Made by a program: the position numbers and the translations under genes. 52,817 nt of DNA from CAYSWS01 sp964434935 (GTDB lineage: Bacteria > Patescibacteriota > WWE3 > UBA101185 > UBA10185), in NCBI GenBank assembly GCA_964434935.1, contig CAYSWS010000006.1:1-52817 (forward strand), written 5' to 3'. Positions within the stretch are counted from its first letter, which is position 1; the number at the start of each line of letters is the position of its first letter. Below the pieces are notes generated by a model. That model worked only from the letters and a program-made list of their open reading frames with translations, did not search any database and had not been told where the DNA came from. Shown piece after piece: positions 34,067-42,782 of the stretch.

Positions 34067-36346
34067 ATGGCCAAGAGAGGCAGAAAAAAGAAATTCAAAG
34101 TAAATTTTGACGTCAGCCCCAGTTCCCTGAGGTCCATTATGGCAGTGGTTCTGTTGCTTTCGTCTTTACTGATGGTCATTTCTTTTGCCGCTCCCGGTTA
34201 TTTCATTAACGCGCAGATCCAATCGGTGCTAAGGAAAGTTTTTGGTTATTCGTCTTTTTTGGTACCGCTTGTTACCGGAGTTTCAGGCCTCTTATTTATC
34301 GATTCCATCAAAAGTAAGATCAAAGATGTACGTATATTGATAGGTTTTTTGGCCTTGACCGTCACCGTGGCGGGATTTTCTCACTTATTTATTGACAGCC
34401 AAGAAGCCAGACAGATGGCCTTGGACGGCCGTGGCGGCGGTTTGGTGGGATTTTTCGTTGCTACTTCGCTAAAGAACATGATAAGTGTGTATGGTGGCGT
34501 GGTCGTTTTGTTGGCTTTGGGGATCGTTTCCCTTATTCTGATCTTAAATATCTCTATCGATGAAGGCATCGAATTTTATAAAAGCCACATAGCTACCGGA
34601 GATATACTAAGATTTAAAAATAAGCCTCAAGATCAGATAGAAATGCAGGAAGGCATGGGAGAATTTTCTGGTGATGATGAGGATGAAGCAGTTCAGCCTG
34701 AGATACCGTTCTCCAAAGAATTAAGAACGGAAGAAAAGCAGGTCAAAGTGAAGGATGAGTTTGAGATCATACCTACCATGTCCGAGCCACAGGCGGTTGT
34801 AGAGCCTGTTTTAGTCGATAGTGATAAGGAAGTTCGTACTATAGCCCCCGGAACGCTTCCCTATATTGATAGGGTATGGAAACTACCCGGTGCGGACTTG
34901 CTGGATGATGTCGAAGAAGAAGCACCGGATACTGGAGACGTTGAAACCAATAAAAAAATAATCAAAGATACTCTAAGCTCGTTTTCCATTCCAGCTAACG
35001 TAGTGGATGTGGAGGTTGGTTCTTCTGTCACAAGGTATGCTTTGGACACGCCACCGGGCATAAGGATCAATAGGGTTTCCAATTTGCAGCACGATCTGGC
35101 GCTGGCGTTGGCTTCGCCTACCGGATCTGTGAGGATCGAGGCTCCTATTCCCGGAAAAGCTCTTATCGGCATAGAAGTACCCAACAGGATCAGAGCAAAA
35201 GTGTCATATAAAACCATTGTTACGTCAGAACCTTTTAAAAACAGTAAATCTAAACTTACGGTTGGTTTGGGGAAGGATGTAGGCGGCGTGACCCATGTTT
35301 ACGAAATTGGCAGAATGCCGCACCTTCTTATTGCCGGAGCCACTAACTCAGGAAAATCAGTTTTCATACACAATATAATATTTTCCCTGCTATTTAGAGC
35401 TACCCCGCAAGAGGTAAAGCTTATTCTTATGGATTTTAAACGAGGCGTGGAGTTAAATGTTTATGATGGTTTGCCCCATCTTTACGCACCTTTAGTCACG
35501 GATATAGATAAAGCACCGGCTGTATTTAAGTGGGCGGAAACTGAGATGATGAGAAGATTCAGGATGTTGGAAAGTGCCAGGGCAAAAAACATTGAAGCTT
35601 ATAATGAAAAGTCCGGCTTTCAGGCTCTACCCTATATTGTAATCATTGTCGATGAGCTAGCTGACATCATGGTGAGAGATCCCACTATGGTGGAAAAGAG
35701 CATAATACGTTTGGCTCAGTTAGCCAGGGCAACAGGGATACATCTGGTTTTAGCCGTGCAAAGGCCTTCTACGGATGTTATCACAGGACTGATCAAAGCC
35801 AACATTCCGTGCCGAGTAGCCTTCAATGTTATAAATCAAGTCAATTCACGGGTCATTATAGACCAGGCCGGGGCGGAAAAACTTTTAGGTCAGGGCGACA
35901 TGCTTTTCATTCCCCCCGATAGACCCACGCCCACCAGATTGCAAAGTGCTTTCATTTCAGATGACGAGAAAAGTAGGGTTGTACAGTTTCTGAAAGATCA
36001 GGGGGTGCCACCCGAATACAAAGAGGATATATTCGATACTCCCACTGATGGGGGTAGGGGAAAGAGTATAGCCGCCGGTGGGGACGAGAAGGATGATCTG
36101 TACGATGAGGCGGCGCAAATAATAATCTCCGCCGGTAAAGGTTCTGCCTCATTATTACAGAGAAGGCTTTCCATTGGTTATGCCCGTGCTGCCCGTATCA
36201 TCGATGAGCTGGAAAAGAATGGTATAGTAGGGCCGGCGCAAGGCAGTAGAGCGCGTGAGGTGTTGACCGAGACTCTGCCCGAAGATGTGGGAGGAGAAGC
36301 AGACCCTTTTGATGAGCTTGACGTTGACGATGAAGAAGATCAATAA
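34067..36346 (+). CDS. ftsK: DNA translocase FtsK/SpoIIIE
   Basis: 759 residues. Four N-terminal membrane helices (about 23-45, 63-85, 89-110, 137-160), an acidic linker, then the motor: alpha domain (VTRYALDTPPGIRINRVSNL), beta domain with Walker A (IAGATNSGKSVF) and Walker B (YIVIIVDELADIM). The C-terminal gamma winged helix (SASLLQRRLSIGYARAARII) reads DNA polarity. It pumps chromosomes through the division septum. The four-helix anchor and short linker resemble SpoIIIE more than E. coli FtsK. The RodZ-like gene follows 17 bp downstream. Confidence 0.97.
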   Translation: MAKRGRKKKFKVNFDVSPSSLRSIMAVVLLLSSLLMVISFAAPGYFINAQIQSVLRKVFGYSSFLVPLVTGVSGLLFIDSIKSKIKDVRILIGFLALTVTVAGFSHLFIDSQEARQMALDGRGGGLVGFFVATSLKNMISVYGGVVVLLALGIVSLILILNISIDEGIEFYKSHIATGDILRFKNKPQDQIEMQEGMGEFSGDDEDEAVQPEIPFSKELRTEEKQVKVKDEFEIIPTMSEPQAVVEPVLVDSDKEVRTIAPGTLPYIDRVWKLPGADLLDDVEEEAPDTGDVETNKKIIKDTLSSFSIPANVVDVEVGSSVTRYALDTPPGIRINRVSNLQHDLALALASPTGSVRIEAPIPGKALIGIEVPNRIRAKVSYKTIVTSEPFKNSKSKLTVGLGKDVGGVTHVYEIGRMPHLLIAGATNSGKSVFIHNIIFSLLFRATPQEVKLILMDFKRGVELNVYDGLPHLYAPLVTDIDKAPAVFKWAETEMMRRFRMLESARAKNIEAYNEKSGFQALPYIVIIVDELADIMVRDPTMVEKSIIRLAQLARATGIHLVLAVQRPSTDVITGLIKANIPCRVAFNVINQVNSRVIIDQAGAEKLLGQGDMLFIPPDRPTPTRLQSAFISDDEKSRVVQFLKDQGVPPEYKEDIFDTPTDGGRGKSIAAGGDEKDDLYDEAAQIIISAGKGSASLLQRRLSIGYARAARIIDELEKNGIVGPAQGSRAREVLTETLPEDVGGEADPFDELDVDDEEDQ

Positions 36347-36363
36347 TTCCTGCCAGAACAAAT

Positions 36364-37080
36364 ATGAAAAATATAGGACAGACTTTAAAATCAGCACGTT
36401 TGAAAAATAACTTTACTATTGAAGATGTGTACAAGTTCATAAAGATCCATCCTAAATATATTAAGGCCATGGAAAGCAACGATTATTCCGTATTCGACGG
36501 GAAAGTGCATTCTAAAGGCTTTCTAAAAATATATGTTGAGTTTTTAGAGCTTGATCAGAGTGAGTTGATGGCCTTGTGGAGGAGGGAATATGAGTCGTCT
36601 TTCGATCCTAAAGGAGATCATAAGAGTGATAAGCTGTCCAAGTTGAAATCTTTGGAACCGGAGAAGTTTGTCATCACGCCCTCAATTCTCATCATCACGG
36701 TCATCGTGGCTCTGTTGGTCCTCTTTTTTTCCTATCTCTTCATTCAATACAGGCAATATACCGACGCACCTACCATTGATATCTACTATCCGGAAGATAA
36801 CATAGTCGTCGAAGATGATGTGCTGGATCTGACAGGCAAGGTAGATCTGGATTCAGAAGTTTTTATCAATAATCAAAAGATCCTGGCTAATCCTGACGGT
36901 AGCTTCTTGACATCTATCAAGCTGCGTGAAGGCATCAACACTATAAGCATAAAATCGGTCAACAAGTTAAATAAGGAAACGGAAGTAATTCGAAACATTA
37001 TTTACAGACCGGTCAAGGAAGAAATAATTTTCGATCAAACAGTACCGGTGGTGATTACCCAGGAGCCGCCCCAAGAGTAA
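36364..37080 (+). CDS. RodZ-like membrane protein with N-terminal HTH
   Basis: 238 residues. The N-terminal RodZ-type HTH is present: IGQTLKSARLKNNFTIEDV, then IHPKYIKAMESNDYSVF and KGFLKIYVEFLELD. A basic linker, one membrane helix (about 103-126) and an Ig-like outer domain (EDDVLDLTGKVDLDSEVFINNQKI) follow. In other bacteria RodZ links the MreB cytoskeleton to wall growth; mreB is not in the window. The outer domain differs from the usual RodZ C-terminus, so the symbol is withheld. It is likely co-transcribed with ftsK. Confidence 0.82.
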   Translation: MKNIGQTLKSARLKNNFTIEDVYKFIKIHPKYIKAMESNDYSVFDGKVHSKGFLKIYVEFLELDQSELMALWRREYESSFDPKGDHKSDKLSKLKSLEPEKFVITPSILIITVIVALLVLFFSYLFIQYRQYTDAPTIDIYYPEDNIVVEDDVLDLTGKVDLDSEVFINNQKILANPDGSFLTSIKLREGINTISIKSVNKLNKETEVIRNIIYRPVKEEIIFDQTVPVVITQEPPQE

Positions 37081-37085
37081 GTTTC

Positions 37086-37094
37086 TGCTAGTAT
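37086..37094 (+). promoter_or_regulatory. Extended -10 promoter before the 95-residue gene
   Basis: TGcTAGTAT ending 6 nt before ATG 37101. Confidence 0.55.
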
Positions 37095-37100
37095 GTATAT

Positions 37101-37388
37101 ATGGCTAAGAAGAAAAATAAGCAGGAAAAAATAGAAAGAAGAAGATTGGAGATCCTAAAAGCGCAAGCAAAAAGCGGATCCAGAGGCCAATTCATGGCTG
37201 AAAAAGAAGTGGTTGTGAAGACGGGGGAAGCTGAGGCCAAACAACCCAAAAAGCTTACACAGAAACTTCATGTGGATATAATCAAGACCGATCTTATCAA
37301 GACTGGGCTATTTGCCTTGTTTGTGATCATGTTGCTTGTGATCATCAAGACCAGCGGATTACAGCTTAACTTGAGCATCTACAAATAG
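37101..37388 (+). CDS. Small basic single-helix membrane protein
   Basis: 95 residues. A very basic N-terminal half (KKKNKQEKIERRRLEILKAQ) is followed by one C-terminal membrane helix (about 69-88). No family is recognised. The basic tail could contact nucleic acid or ribosomes. Its 3' end overlaps the 3' end of prfB on the other strand by 30 bp, the longest coding overlap in the window. Confidence 0.6.
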   Translation: MAKKKNKQEKIERRRLEILKAQAKSGSRGQFMAEKEVVVKTGEAEAKQPKKLTQKLHVDIIKTDLIKTGLFALFVIMLLVIIKTSGLQLNLSIYK

Positions 37389-38360
37389 GTCCAGATCTCC
37401 ATCCAATACAGCCTCAGGATTAGTGCTTTCCACTTCAGTTCTCAGATCTTTCACTAATTTGTAAGGATGTAGCACATAATTTCTGATCTGGTTCCCCCAT
37501 CCCGGTGTCACATAATCACCTTTGAGGTCCTTTTTCTCGGTTTTGCTTTTTTCCTGCTCCAGAGCGTAAAGCTTTGACCTGAGTATCTTCATGGCCTGTT
37601 CTCTGTTCTTGCCTTGTTGTCTTTGACTTTGGTTTTCGACTACGATACCTGTAGGGATGTGCTTGATCCTCACGGCTGTAGAAACCTTATTCACGTTTTG
37701 ACCGCCGCTTCCGCTTGATCTGAAGGCTTCGAACACTATATCCTCGTTTTTTATCTGAATGTCTATGGAGTCATCTATCACCGGTATGACCTCAACCAAG
37801 GCGAAAGATGTTTGTCTCAGGTTATCGGCATTATAAGGAGACTGCCTTACGAGCCTATGAACTCCGGCCTCATGTTTGAGAAAACCATAAGCATATTTGC
37901 CGGAAACTTCAAAGGTCACGGTTTTTAAACCCGCTTCTTCTCCGGGTGTGGATGAAATAACCTCAGCCTGCCATTTTTTCTTTTCCGCATATCTCAGATA
38001 CATTCTCAAAAGCATATCTACCCAGTCCATGGCTTCAGTGCCGCCCTGTCCGGCATGAATACTTATAATGGTGTCTCCGCTGTCGTGTTCTCCGGAAAGA
38101 AAGGCCTTTAATTCCATTTTTTTTATCTCATTTTCGAATTCCTCGGGCGTACCCTCATGTAGCAATAGCTCCAGCATGGCAAATTCTTCCACATCCCTTT
38201 TAAGTTCGGCAAAATCCTGAGCAACTTTTTGCCCGTCCTCCCAATCGTCCCACAAAGTCTCATCGGCCATTCTGGCCTGCAGTTTGGCTAGTTTATCTCT
38301 TTTTTCATTGATAGAGAGGCTATTTCTTAGTTCTGCCAGTCTTTCTGCTTGTTCTTTCAT
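37359..38360 (-). CDS. prfB: Peptide chain release factor 2
   Basis: 333 residues. The GGQ catalytic loop is at 219-221 (SSGSGGQNVNKVST). The stop-codon-reading tripeptide, SPF in RF2, is S174-P-Y176 (VRQSPYNADN). RF2 features NLRQTSFALVEV rather than the RF1 PxT context support the assignment. It releases peptides at UAA and UGA. The programmed +1 frameshift seen in many prfB genes is not present: the frame is continuous from ATG 38360. The presence of RF2 and UGA stops supports the standard code. Confidence 0.95.
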   Translation of the reverse strand: MKEQAERLAELRNSLSINEKRDKLAKLQARMADETLWDDWEDGQKVAQDFAELKRDVEEFAMLELLLHEGTPEEFENEIKKMELKAFLSGEHDSGDTIISIHAGQGGTEAMDWVDMLLRMYLRYAEKKKWQAEVISSTPGEEAGLKTVTFEVSGKYAYGFLKHEAGVHRLVRQSPYNADNLRQTSFALVEVIPVIDDSIDIQIKNEDIVFEAFRSSGSGGQNVNKVSTAVRIKHIPTGIVVENQSQRQQGKNREQAMKILRSKLYALEQEKSKTEKKDLKGDYVTPGWGNQIRNYVLHPYKLVKDLRTEVESTNPEAVLDGDLDLFVDAQVKL

Positions 38361-38370
38361 AACGTAAACT

Positions 38371-38379
38371 ATTATAGCA
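38371..38379 (-). promoter_or_regulatory. Extended -10 promoter of prfB
   Basis: TGcTATAAT on the minus strand, ending 10 nt before the ATG. It faces away from the plus-strand promoter at 38394. Confidence 0.65.
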
Positions 38380-38393
38380 ACAAAAAACTCGTA

Positions 38394-38402
38394 TGCTATT
38401 AT
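38394..38402 (+). promoter_or_regulatory. Extended -10 promoter of the small membrane protein at 38452
   Basis: TGcTATTAT. The predicted start near 38409 excludes ATG 38401 as start codon and leaves a leader containing GGGAG (38439-38443), 8 nt before ATG 38452. Confidence 0.55.
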
Positions 38403-38451
38403 GGTATTAACGACAAAATTTTTAACAAAGTCAAGGATGGGAGAAAAGAAA

Positions 38452-38733
38452 ATGCTTGTTTACTTTTATTTGGCAGCATATTTCTTGTCAGCAGCTTTGC
38501 TTTTCATGGGATGGAGGCGTGTTATCAATTTTACTCATGATCTGGAATTTTGGTGTGAGTTCGAGAACGACAAGGAAGCCATAAAATTCATTTCTGCCGG
38601 AGAGAGAAGAAAGGAGCCGTTGACGGTCAGAAGGAAGAAATGGGCTTTGAGGAACAGAGGTATCGGGTATATTTATATAGCTGTGTCTTTACTGCTGGCT
38701 GGGGCGACCCTGGTAACTATTATCACCACCTAG
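38452..38733 (+). CDS. Small two-helix membrane protein
   Basis: 93 residues from ATG 38452, chosen for the GGGAG element 8 nt upstream and the promoter position; ATG 38401 and 38437 are in-frame alternatives. The two helices are at about 3-20 and 68-90. A charged loop between them (ENDKEAIKFISAGERRKEPL) probably faces the cytoplasm. No family is recognised. It converges on the Clp-like gene with a 36-bp gap that shows no clear terminator. Confidence 0.55.
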   Translation: MLVYFYLAAYFLSAALLFMGWRRVINFTHDLEFWCEFENDKEAIKFISAGERRKEPLTVRRKKWALRNRGIGYIYIAVSLLLAGATLVTIITT

Positions 38734-38769
38734 ATCTTAGGATCTGGTGCTTATAGTTACCGGGGTGTT

Positions 38770-41334
38770 TTATTTATCAAAAACCTCAATTCCCAACTCA
38801 ATCACATCACCTTGCTTAAGCTCCTTGGAGAGTATTTTATCGGCCACATAAGTCTCTACAGATTCTTCGATCACCCTGGCCAGAGGTCTAGCACCCCACT
38901 CAGGACTAAAACCCCTAAAGACCAGCTCTTCAATCAGTTTGGGGGTGAATGACAGCTTGATCCTATTTTCTTCGGCCCTAAGCCTCACATTTTCAAGCAG
39001 GATCCTGGCGATCTTTTTAACATCGTCAAAACTTAAAGGTCTATAAACAACTATAGCTGTAAATCTGTTTAGGAATTCCGGCGCGAATTTCTCCCGTACG
39101 GACTTTATGGCCGATTCTTCGATCTCCTCATATGTGCCGCCACCGTCCGTGATATCCTGGATCTGTTTTGTGCCTACATTGCTAGTGGCAATAATGATGG
39201 TGTTAGTAAAGTCAATGGTCCTACCCGTAGAATCGGTGAGACGACCATCATCAAGCACTTGCAGAAAAGCCGTTAGGATCTGATGGTGGGCTTTTTCTAT
39301 CTCATCCAAAAGTATGACGGAAAAAGGTTTGGTCCTGACGGCTTCGGTCAAGATGCCTTTAGAATTACCATCAGACGTCCCGATCAGTTTATCTATGCTG
39401 TCGTGGGTTTGATATTCGCTCATATCAAGTCTGATCATGGCTTTTCTATCACCAAAATAGGCTCCGCTTAGGGTTTTGGCCGTTTCCGTCTTTCCTACGC
39501 CTGTGGTACCCACAAAGAGGAAGCTGGCAATGGGCTTGTTATCATCTCTCATGCCCACACGGGCACGTTTTAGGGCCGAAGCTATCTTATCTAATGAGTG
39601 GTCTTGACCGATGACCCTTTTTTTCATTTCCTTGGCAATGTTCAGCAGTTTTTGGGATTCATCATCACTAAGTTGAGTAATGGGAATGTGTGTCATTTCG
39701 GCCACTTCCTTCTCTACATCGTTAGAAGTAATAAAAGACCCCTTGCCTTTGGCTGAAGAGACGGTTCGGTTCAAAATATCAATGGCTTTGTCAGGCAGGA
39801 CTCTGTCGTGGATCAACTTTTGGGAAAGCTTGATGATCTTCAATAAGGCGTTAACGGTGATGGTCACGCCATATTCGTGTTCCATCTGCCCGGCTTTGAA
39901 TTTTAATATGCCCAGGGTGTCCTGAGGATCCGATTCGGGGATTTCTATAATCTCGAACAACCTGGAAAAAGAACCCACCGGTTCAATATATTTTCTATAA
40001 TTTTCGATGTTGGTAGCGCCCATGAATTGGATCCTGTCAGAGGCCAAATGAGGTTCCAGAATGGAGAATACGGTAGAGAAGCCCGATCCCTCATCAACAG
40101 AGGCTACCAGAGAGTGAATTTCGTCAATAAAGAGTATGATATCTCCGGAACCTATCACATCATTAATAGCCCTGGTGAGCTTATCTGCGATCTCGCCCCC
40201 GGTCTTGGTTCCGGCTATCAAGCTGCCCATTTCTAGGCTGACAATTCTTTTATTTTGCAGGGACTTATGGTCCGTACCCAGCATGACGTGATGTGCCAAG
40301 CCCATGACAATGGAAGTTTTGCCGCAACCCGGCTCACCTATGAGAAGGACGTTTTTATTGGAACCGCCCAGGAAGTGCGCGATCTTATCGATCTCCTTTT
40401 CCCTGCCTATGATATTTTTGATACGGCCCTTTTTTACCAATTTGGTGTAGTCTACTGAGATCAGATCCAGGTCAGGCGTTACTCTGCCTACCAATCCGTG
40501 CCCGAATCCTGCCATGGGGGGCATTTGGTAATCATCTTGCCAAAAATATAACGAGGCCAAATATTCTCTTTCTTCGACTATCCATTTAACACCCTGTTCA
40601 ACGTCTTTTAATTCCAGATCATAGGTGGAAAGTAAGGTATTGATGTTGGGCATAGCGGCTAGAATGCCTAAAAAGAGATGTTCCGGTTCCACAAATCTTG
40701 TGCCCTGCTTTTTTGCGTATTCGTAGGCCAGGTCCTCAATATGGTTGTATTTAATGTTCTTGGTCTTGCTCATCTTGTCTTCAAAATCTTTGCCCAAAAG
40801 CTCGGTTTTTCTCAACACGAAGGTAATTTTTGGCGTGGTGAAAAACTTGTAGAGATCGTAGGAGGATCTTTCGGAGATCTTACGCAGGTATTTTCTTATA
40901 CTGGGACGAAAGGCCTTCACGTAATCCTTATTTGTGATCTGAGAAACCTTGACGTCCGGTACATCAAGATTTAGATAGGTCACGTAGGCAAAAGTTCCGA
41001 CTAAAATAAAAAGTGACCAGAAATCAAGAAAATATACAGCCAAAAAGGGCAGAGCGTACCACGATAAAGGCAGGGCTATAGTTACAACTGCCAGAACAAG
41101 GATGAATAAAAAGCCGAAGACAATGAAGATAATTCTTAAGACGAAGCCAATGATGCGGCCTATGATGGTGTAGTCCCCGTATAAAGGAGTAAATATCAAC
41201 CTAATGTTAAGAGTAAAAGAAAGCTCGTAGTTGACAAGATAGGTAAGGCGCTTACAGGCCGTAAAAATTCTTTTTGGCGTCAGATACACCCACCAGACAA
41301 CGAATTTAAAGAGACTTTTGGGCAGTTCCATCAC
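38770..41334 (-). CDS. Membrane-anchored Clp-like double AAA+ ATPase
   Basis: 854 residues. The N-terminus has membrane segments (about 59-90 and 93-121), then a Clp N-type helical region (about 195-255). AAA-1 has Walker A G333-T340 (GEPGCGKT) and Walker B 400-405 (ILFIDE). AAA-2 has Walker A at 609-616 (GTTGVGKT) and VILLDEIEKAH, followed by the Clp C-terminal domain (GARPLARVIEE). The pore-loop KYRG of AAA-1 is KTGG, and the GYVGYEEGG of AAA-2 is shortened to GNSKG. There is no coiled-coil middle domain and no VGF/IGF ClpP loop. Its role is unknown; it is probably a remodelling ATPase at the membrane. Confidence 0.9.
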   Translation of the reverse strand: MMELPKSLFKFVVWWVYLTPKRIFTACKRLTYLVNYELSFTLNIRLIFTPLYGDYTIIGRIIGFVLRIIFIVFGFLFILVLAVVTIALPLSWYALPFLAVYFLDFWSLFILVGTFAYVTYLNLDVPDVKVSQITNKDYVKAFRPSIRKYLRKISERSSYDLYKFFTTPKITFVLRKTELLGKDFEDKMSKTKNIKYNHIEDLAYEYAKKQGTRFVEPEHLFLGILAAMPNINTLLSTYDLELKDVEQGVKWIVEEREYLASLYFWQDDYQMPPMAGFGHGLVGRVTPDLDLISVDYTKLVKKGRIKNIIGREKEIDKIAHFLGGSNKNVLLIGEPGCGKTSIVMGLAHHVMLGTDHKSLQNKRIVSLEMGSLIAGTKTGGEIADKLTRAINDVIGSGDIILFIDEIHSLVASVDEGSGFSTVFSILEPHLASDRIQFMGATNIENYRKYIEPVGSFSRLFEIIEIPESDPQDTLGILKFKAGQMEHEYGVTITVNALLKIIKLSQKLIHDRVLPDKAIDILNRTVSSAKGKGSFITSNDVEKEVAEMTHIPITQLSDDESQKLLNIAKEMKKRVIGQDHSLDKIASALKRARVGMRDDNKPIASFLFVGTTGVGKTETAKTLSGAYFGDRKAMIRLDMSEYQTHDSIDKLIGTSDGNSKGILTEAVRTKPFSVILLDEIEKAHHQILTAFLQVLDDGRLTDSTGRTIDFTNTIIIATSNVGTKQIQDITDGGGTYEEIEESAIKSVREKFAPEFLNRFTAIVVYRPLSFDDVKKIARILLENVRLRAEENRIKLSFTPKLIEELVFRGFSPEWGARPLARVIEESVETYVADKILSKELKQGDVIELGIEVFDK

Positions 41335-41340
41335 AAATTT

Positions 41341-41349
41341 AGCATATCA
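41341..41349 (-). promoter_or_regulatory. Extended -10 promoter of the Clp-like gene
   Basis: TGaTATGCT on the minus strand, ending 6 nt before GTG 41334 and 9 nt before ATG 41331. Confidence 0.45.
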
Positions 41350-41376
41350 GAAATTGTTATTATTTGGTACTTGGCG

Positions 41377-41415
41377 CAGCCCCTCCCGGGATAGAGGCTG
41401 GCCTGGCTTTTTTAC
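41377..41415 (+). other. GC-rich hairpin with T6 on the plus strand
   Basis: CAGCC...GGCTG pairing with inner CTC/GAG, then GGCCTGGC and TTTTTT. It looks like an intrinsic terminator read on the plus strand, yet no plus-strand gene ends here; both flanking genes are on the minus strand. It could end a small antisense RNA, or simply be a bidirectional structure after the TasA-like gene. Confidence 0.35.
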
Positions 41416-41993
41416 TCCAAGCTCAATGAGTCGAAGATAAAATCAAAGATGGCACTTTTTCCTTGTTTGGTATCGGATATGCTTTCGGTCGAGAATCTTA
41501 GTACTAGCCCTTTAGCCCCTCCGGGGTTAATAGGACCAAGATCAAAGCCCTCAGTCTTCCACTTGACTATGGTCTTTCTTCCGTGGGAAACGCCCAGCTC
41601 ATCTTCCTCTACGCTACCATCATTGTTCAGATCACCCCAGTCAAAAAATTCTACAAATATGATCTGTCTAAGCTCATCCGGATCGTTGGCCGTTTCATAA
41701 TCAGCGTTAGATGTAAGCTGCAAGGAGGAATTGGTGTTGTTGTATATTTTTAAGGTGTAGTCCTGGGACCAGTTTGGGCTGATATCGGCAAAATTCGGAC
41801 CGGATAGCTCATCGACCAAATTATCGACGGATGTTCCCCCGGCCAGATCAATAAGGAATTTTATGTCGGCCGAACCAATGGAAAAACTGGAGCCCAATAT
41901 TTCTCCTTTATCGCCAAAGGCAGCCGCGGTCACTCCTGCCGCTACAAGCAAAAGCAGGATCAAGGCCAAAGAAACGTATAATCTCTTTTTCAT
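41412..41993 (-). CDS. Secreted TasA/CalY-like protein
   Basis: 193 residues. A signal peptide (KKRLYVSLALILLLLVAAGVTAAAF) is followed by the TasA/camelysin-type opening (GSSFSIGSADIKFLIDLAGG). Beta-rich sequence follows, with an EF-hand-like loop (DLNNDGSVEEDELG). Relatives form extracellular fibres or are SipW-dependent secreted proteins; no signal peptidase gene is nearby. A strong Shine-Dalgarno (AAAGGGGGTG) overlaps the radC stop 4 nt upstream, so it is translationally coupled to radC, an odd pairing. Confidence 0.75.
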   Translation of the reverse strand: MKKRLYVSLALILLLLVAAGVTAAAFGDKGEILGSSFSIGSADIKFLIDLAGGTSVDNLVDELSGPNFADISPNWSQDYTLKIYNNTNSSLQLTSNADYETANDPDELRQIIFVEFFDWGDLNNDGSVEEDELGVSHGRKTIVKWKTEGFDLGPINPGGAKGLVLRFSTESISDTKQGKSAIFDFIFDSLSLE

Positions 41994-41997
41994 TTTT

Positions 41998-42714
41998 TCA
42001 CCCCCTTTCCTTCATCAACTTTTTACTATCGAACAAATCCAAACTTTTTATGCTCACATATTCATTACCGGCAGTTATGATGTGGTCCAGTAAGGCAATG
42101 CCTGATATTAAGCAGGCCTTGGCTATCTTTTCCGTTACCAGAATATCCTCGTGGCTGGGCGAAGGGTCGTTAGAGGGGTGGTTATGCGCTAGGATGACAT
42201 GAACAGCGTTTTTCAGCAAAGCTTTTCTCACGATCTCACGCACGGGGATGAGAGTTTCGTTTATGGAGCCGATACAAATAAGATCCTTGGAAACAAGATT
42301 TTTTCTGGCATCGAGGGATATCAGATATAAGTATTCCTGCTTTTTACCAAATAGGTCCTTTTTAACGATCTTAAAAGCATCCTCGGGATTTTTTACAAGA
42401 TTGTTGGTATTTTTCTGTTCCAGGTAAGCCCTTTTTGCCAGCTCGGCCACAGCTTTAATGACAGCACACTTTGTTTTGCCTATATATTTTTCTTTAGTCA
42501 ATTGGCTGGCATCGGCTTCAAAAATATTTTGCAGGGACTTGTAGGTGCTTAACAGCTTGGTGGAAAGATCCATGACAGACAAGTTTTTCCCGCCGGAGTT
42601 TAAAATTATAGCCAGAAGTTCTATATCGGATAGAGACTCGGAACCCTTATCTAGGAGCCTTTCTCTGGGCTTGTCATTTAAATTCAGGTCTTTGATGAGA
42701 ATGTTCTCGGCCAT
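41998..42714 (-). CDS. radC: RadC-family JAB/MPN domain protein
   Basis: 238 residues from ATG 42714. The longer ORF (42744) would begin upstream of its own promoter. An N-terminal helix-hairpin-helix-like region (KPRERLLDKGSESLSDIELLAIIL) is followed by the JAMM-type motif HVILAHNHPSNDPSPSHED. The family's link to DNA repair is unproven. It has an excellent promoter (TTGTTA-17-TATATT) ending 6 nt before the start and is divergent from an HTH gene. The TasA-like gene follows in the same transcript. Confidence 0.92.
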   Translation of the reverse strand: MAENILIKDLNLNDKPRERLLDKGSESLSDIELLAIILNSGGKNLSVMDLSTKLLSTYKSLQNIFEADASQLTKEKYIGKTKCAVIKAVAELAKRAYLEQKNTNNLVKNPEDAFKIVKKDLFGKKQEYLYLISLDARKNLVSKDLICIGSINETLIPVREIVRKALLKNAVHVILAHNHPSNDPSPSHEDILVTEKIAKACLISGIALLDHIITAGNEYVSIKSLDLFDSKKLMKERG

Positions 42715-42720
42715 TGATAC

Positions 42721-42749
42721 AATATAGGTTATTGCAACGTACATAACAA
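42721..42749 (-). promoter_or_regulatory. radC promoter
   Basis: TTGTTA, 17-bp spacer, TATATT on the minus strand, 6 nt from the ATG. It is one of the clearest leaderless configurations in the window. Confidence 0.75.
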
Positions 42750-42782
42750 TATGATAATTTCTATTAAATTGAGATTATTAAC

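Noticed and set aside
37359..38360. Programmed frameshift in prfB
   Set aside because: The reading frame is continuous from ATG 38360 and no in-frame UGA slip site is present.
42715..42744. N-terminal extension of radC
   Set aside because: It would start inside the radC promoter; the conserved start MAEN fits the -10 box.
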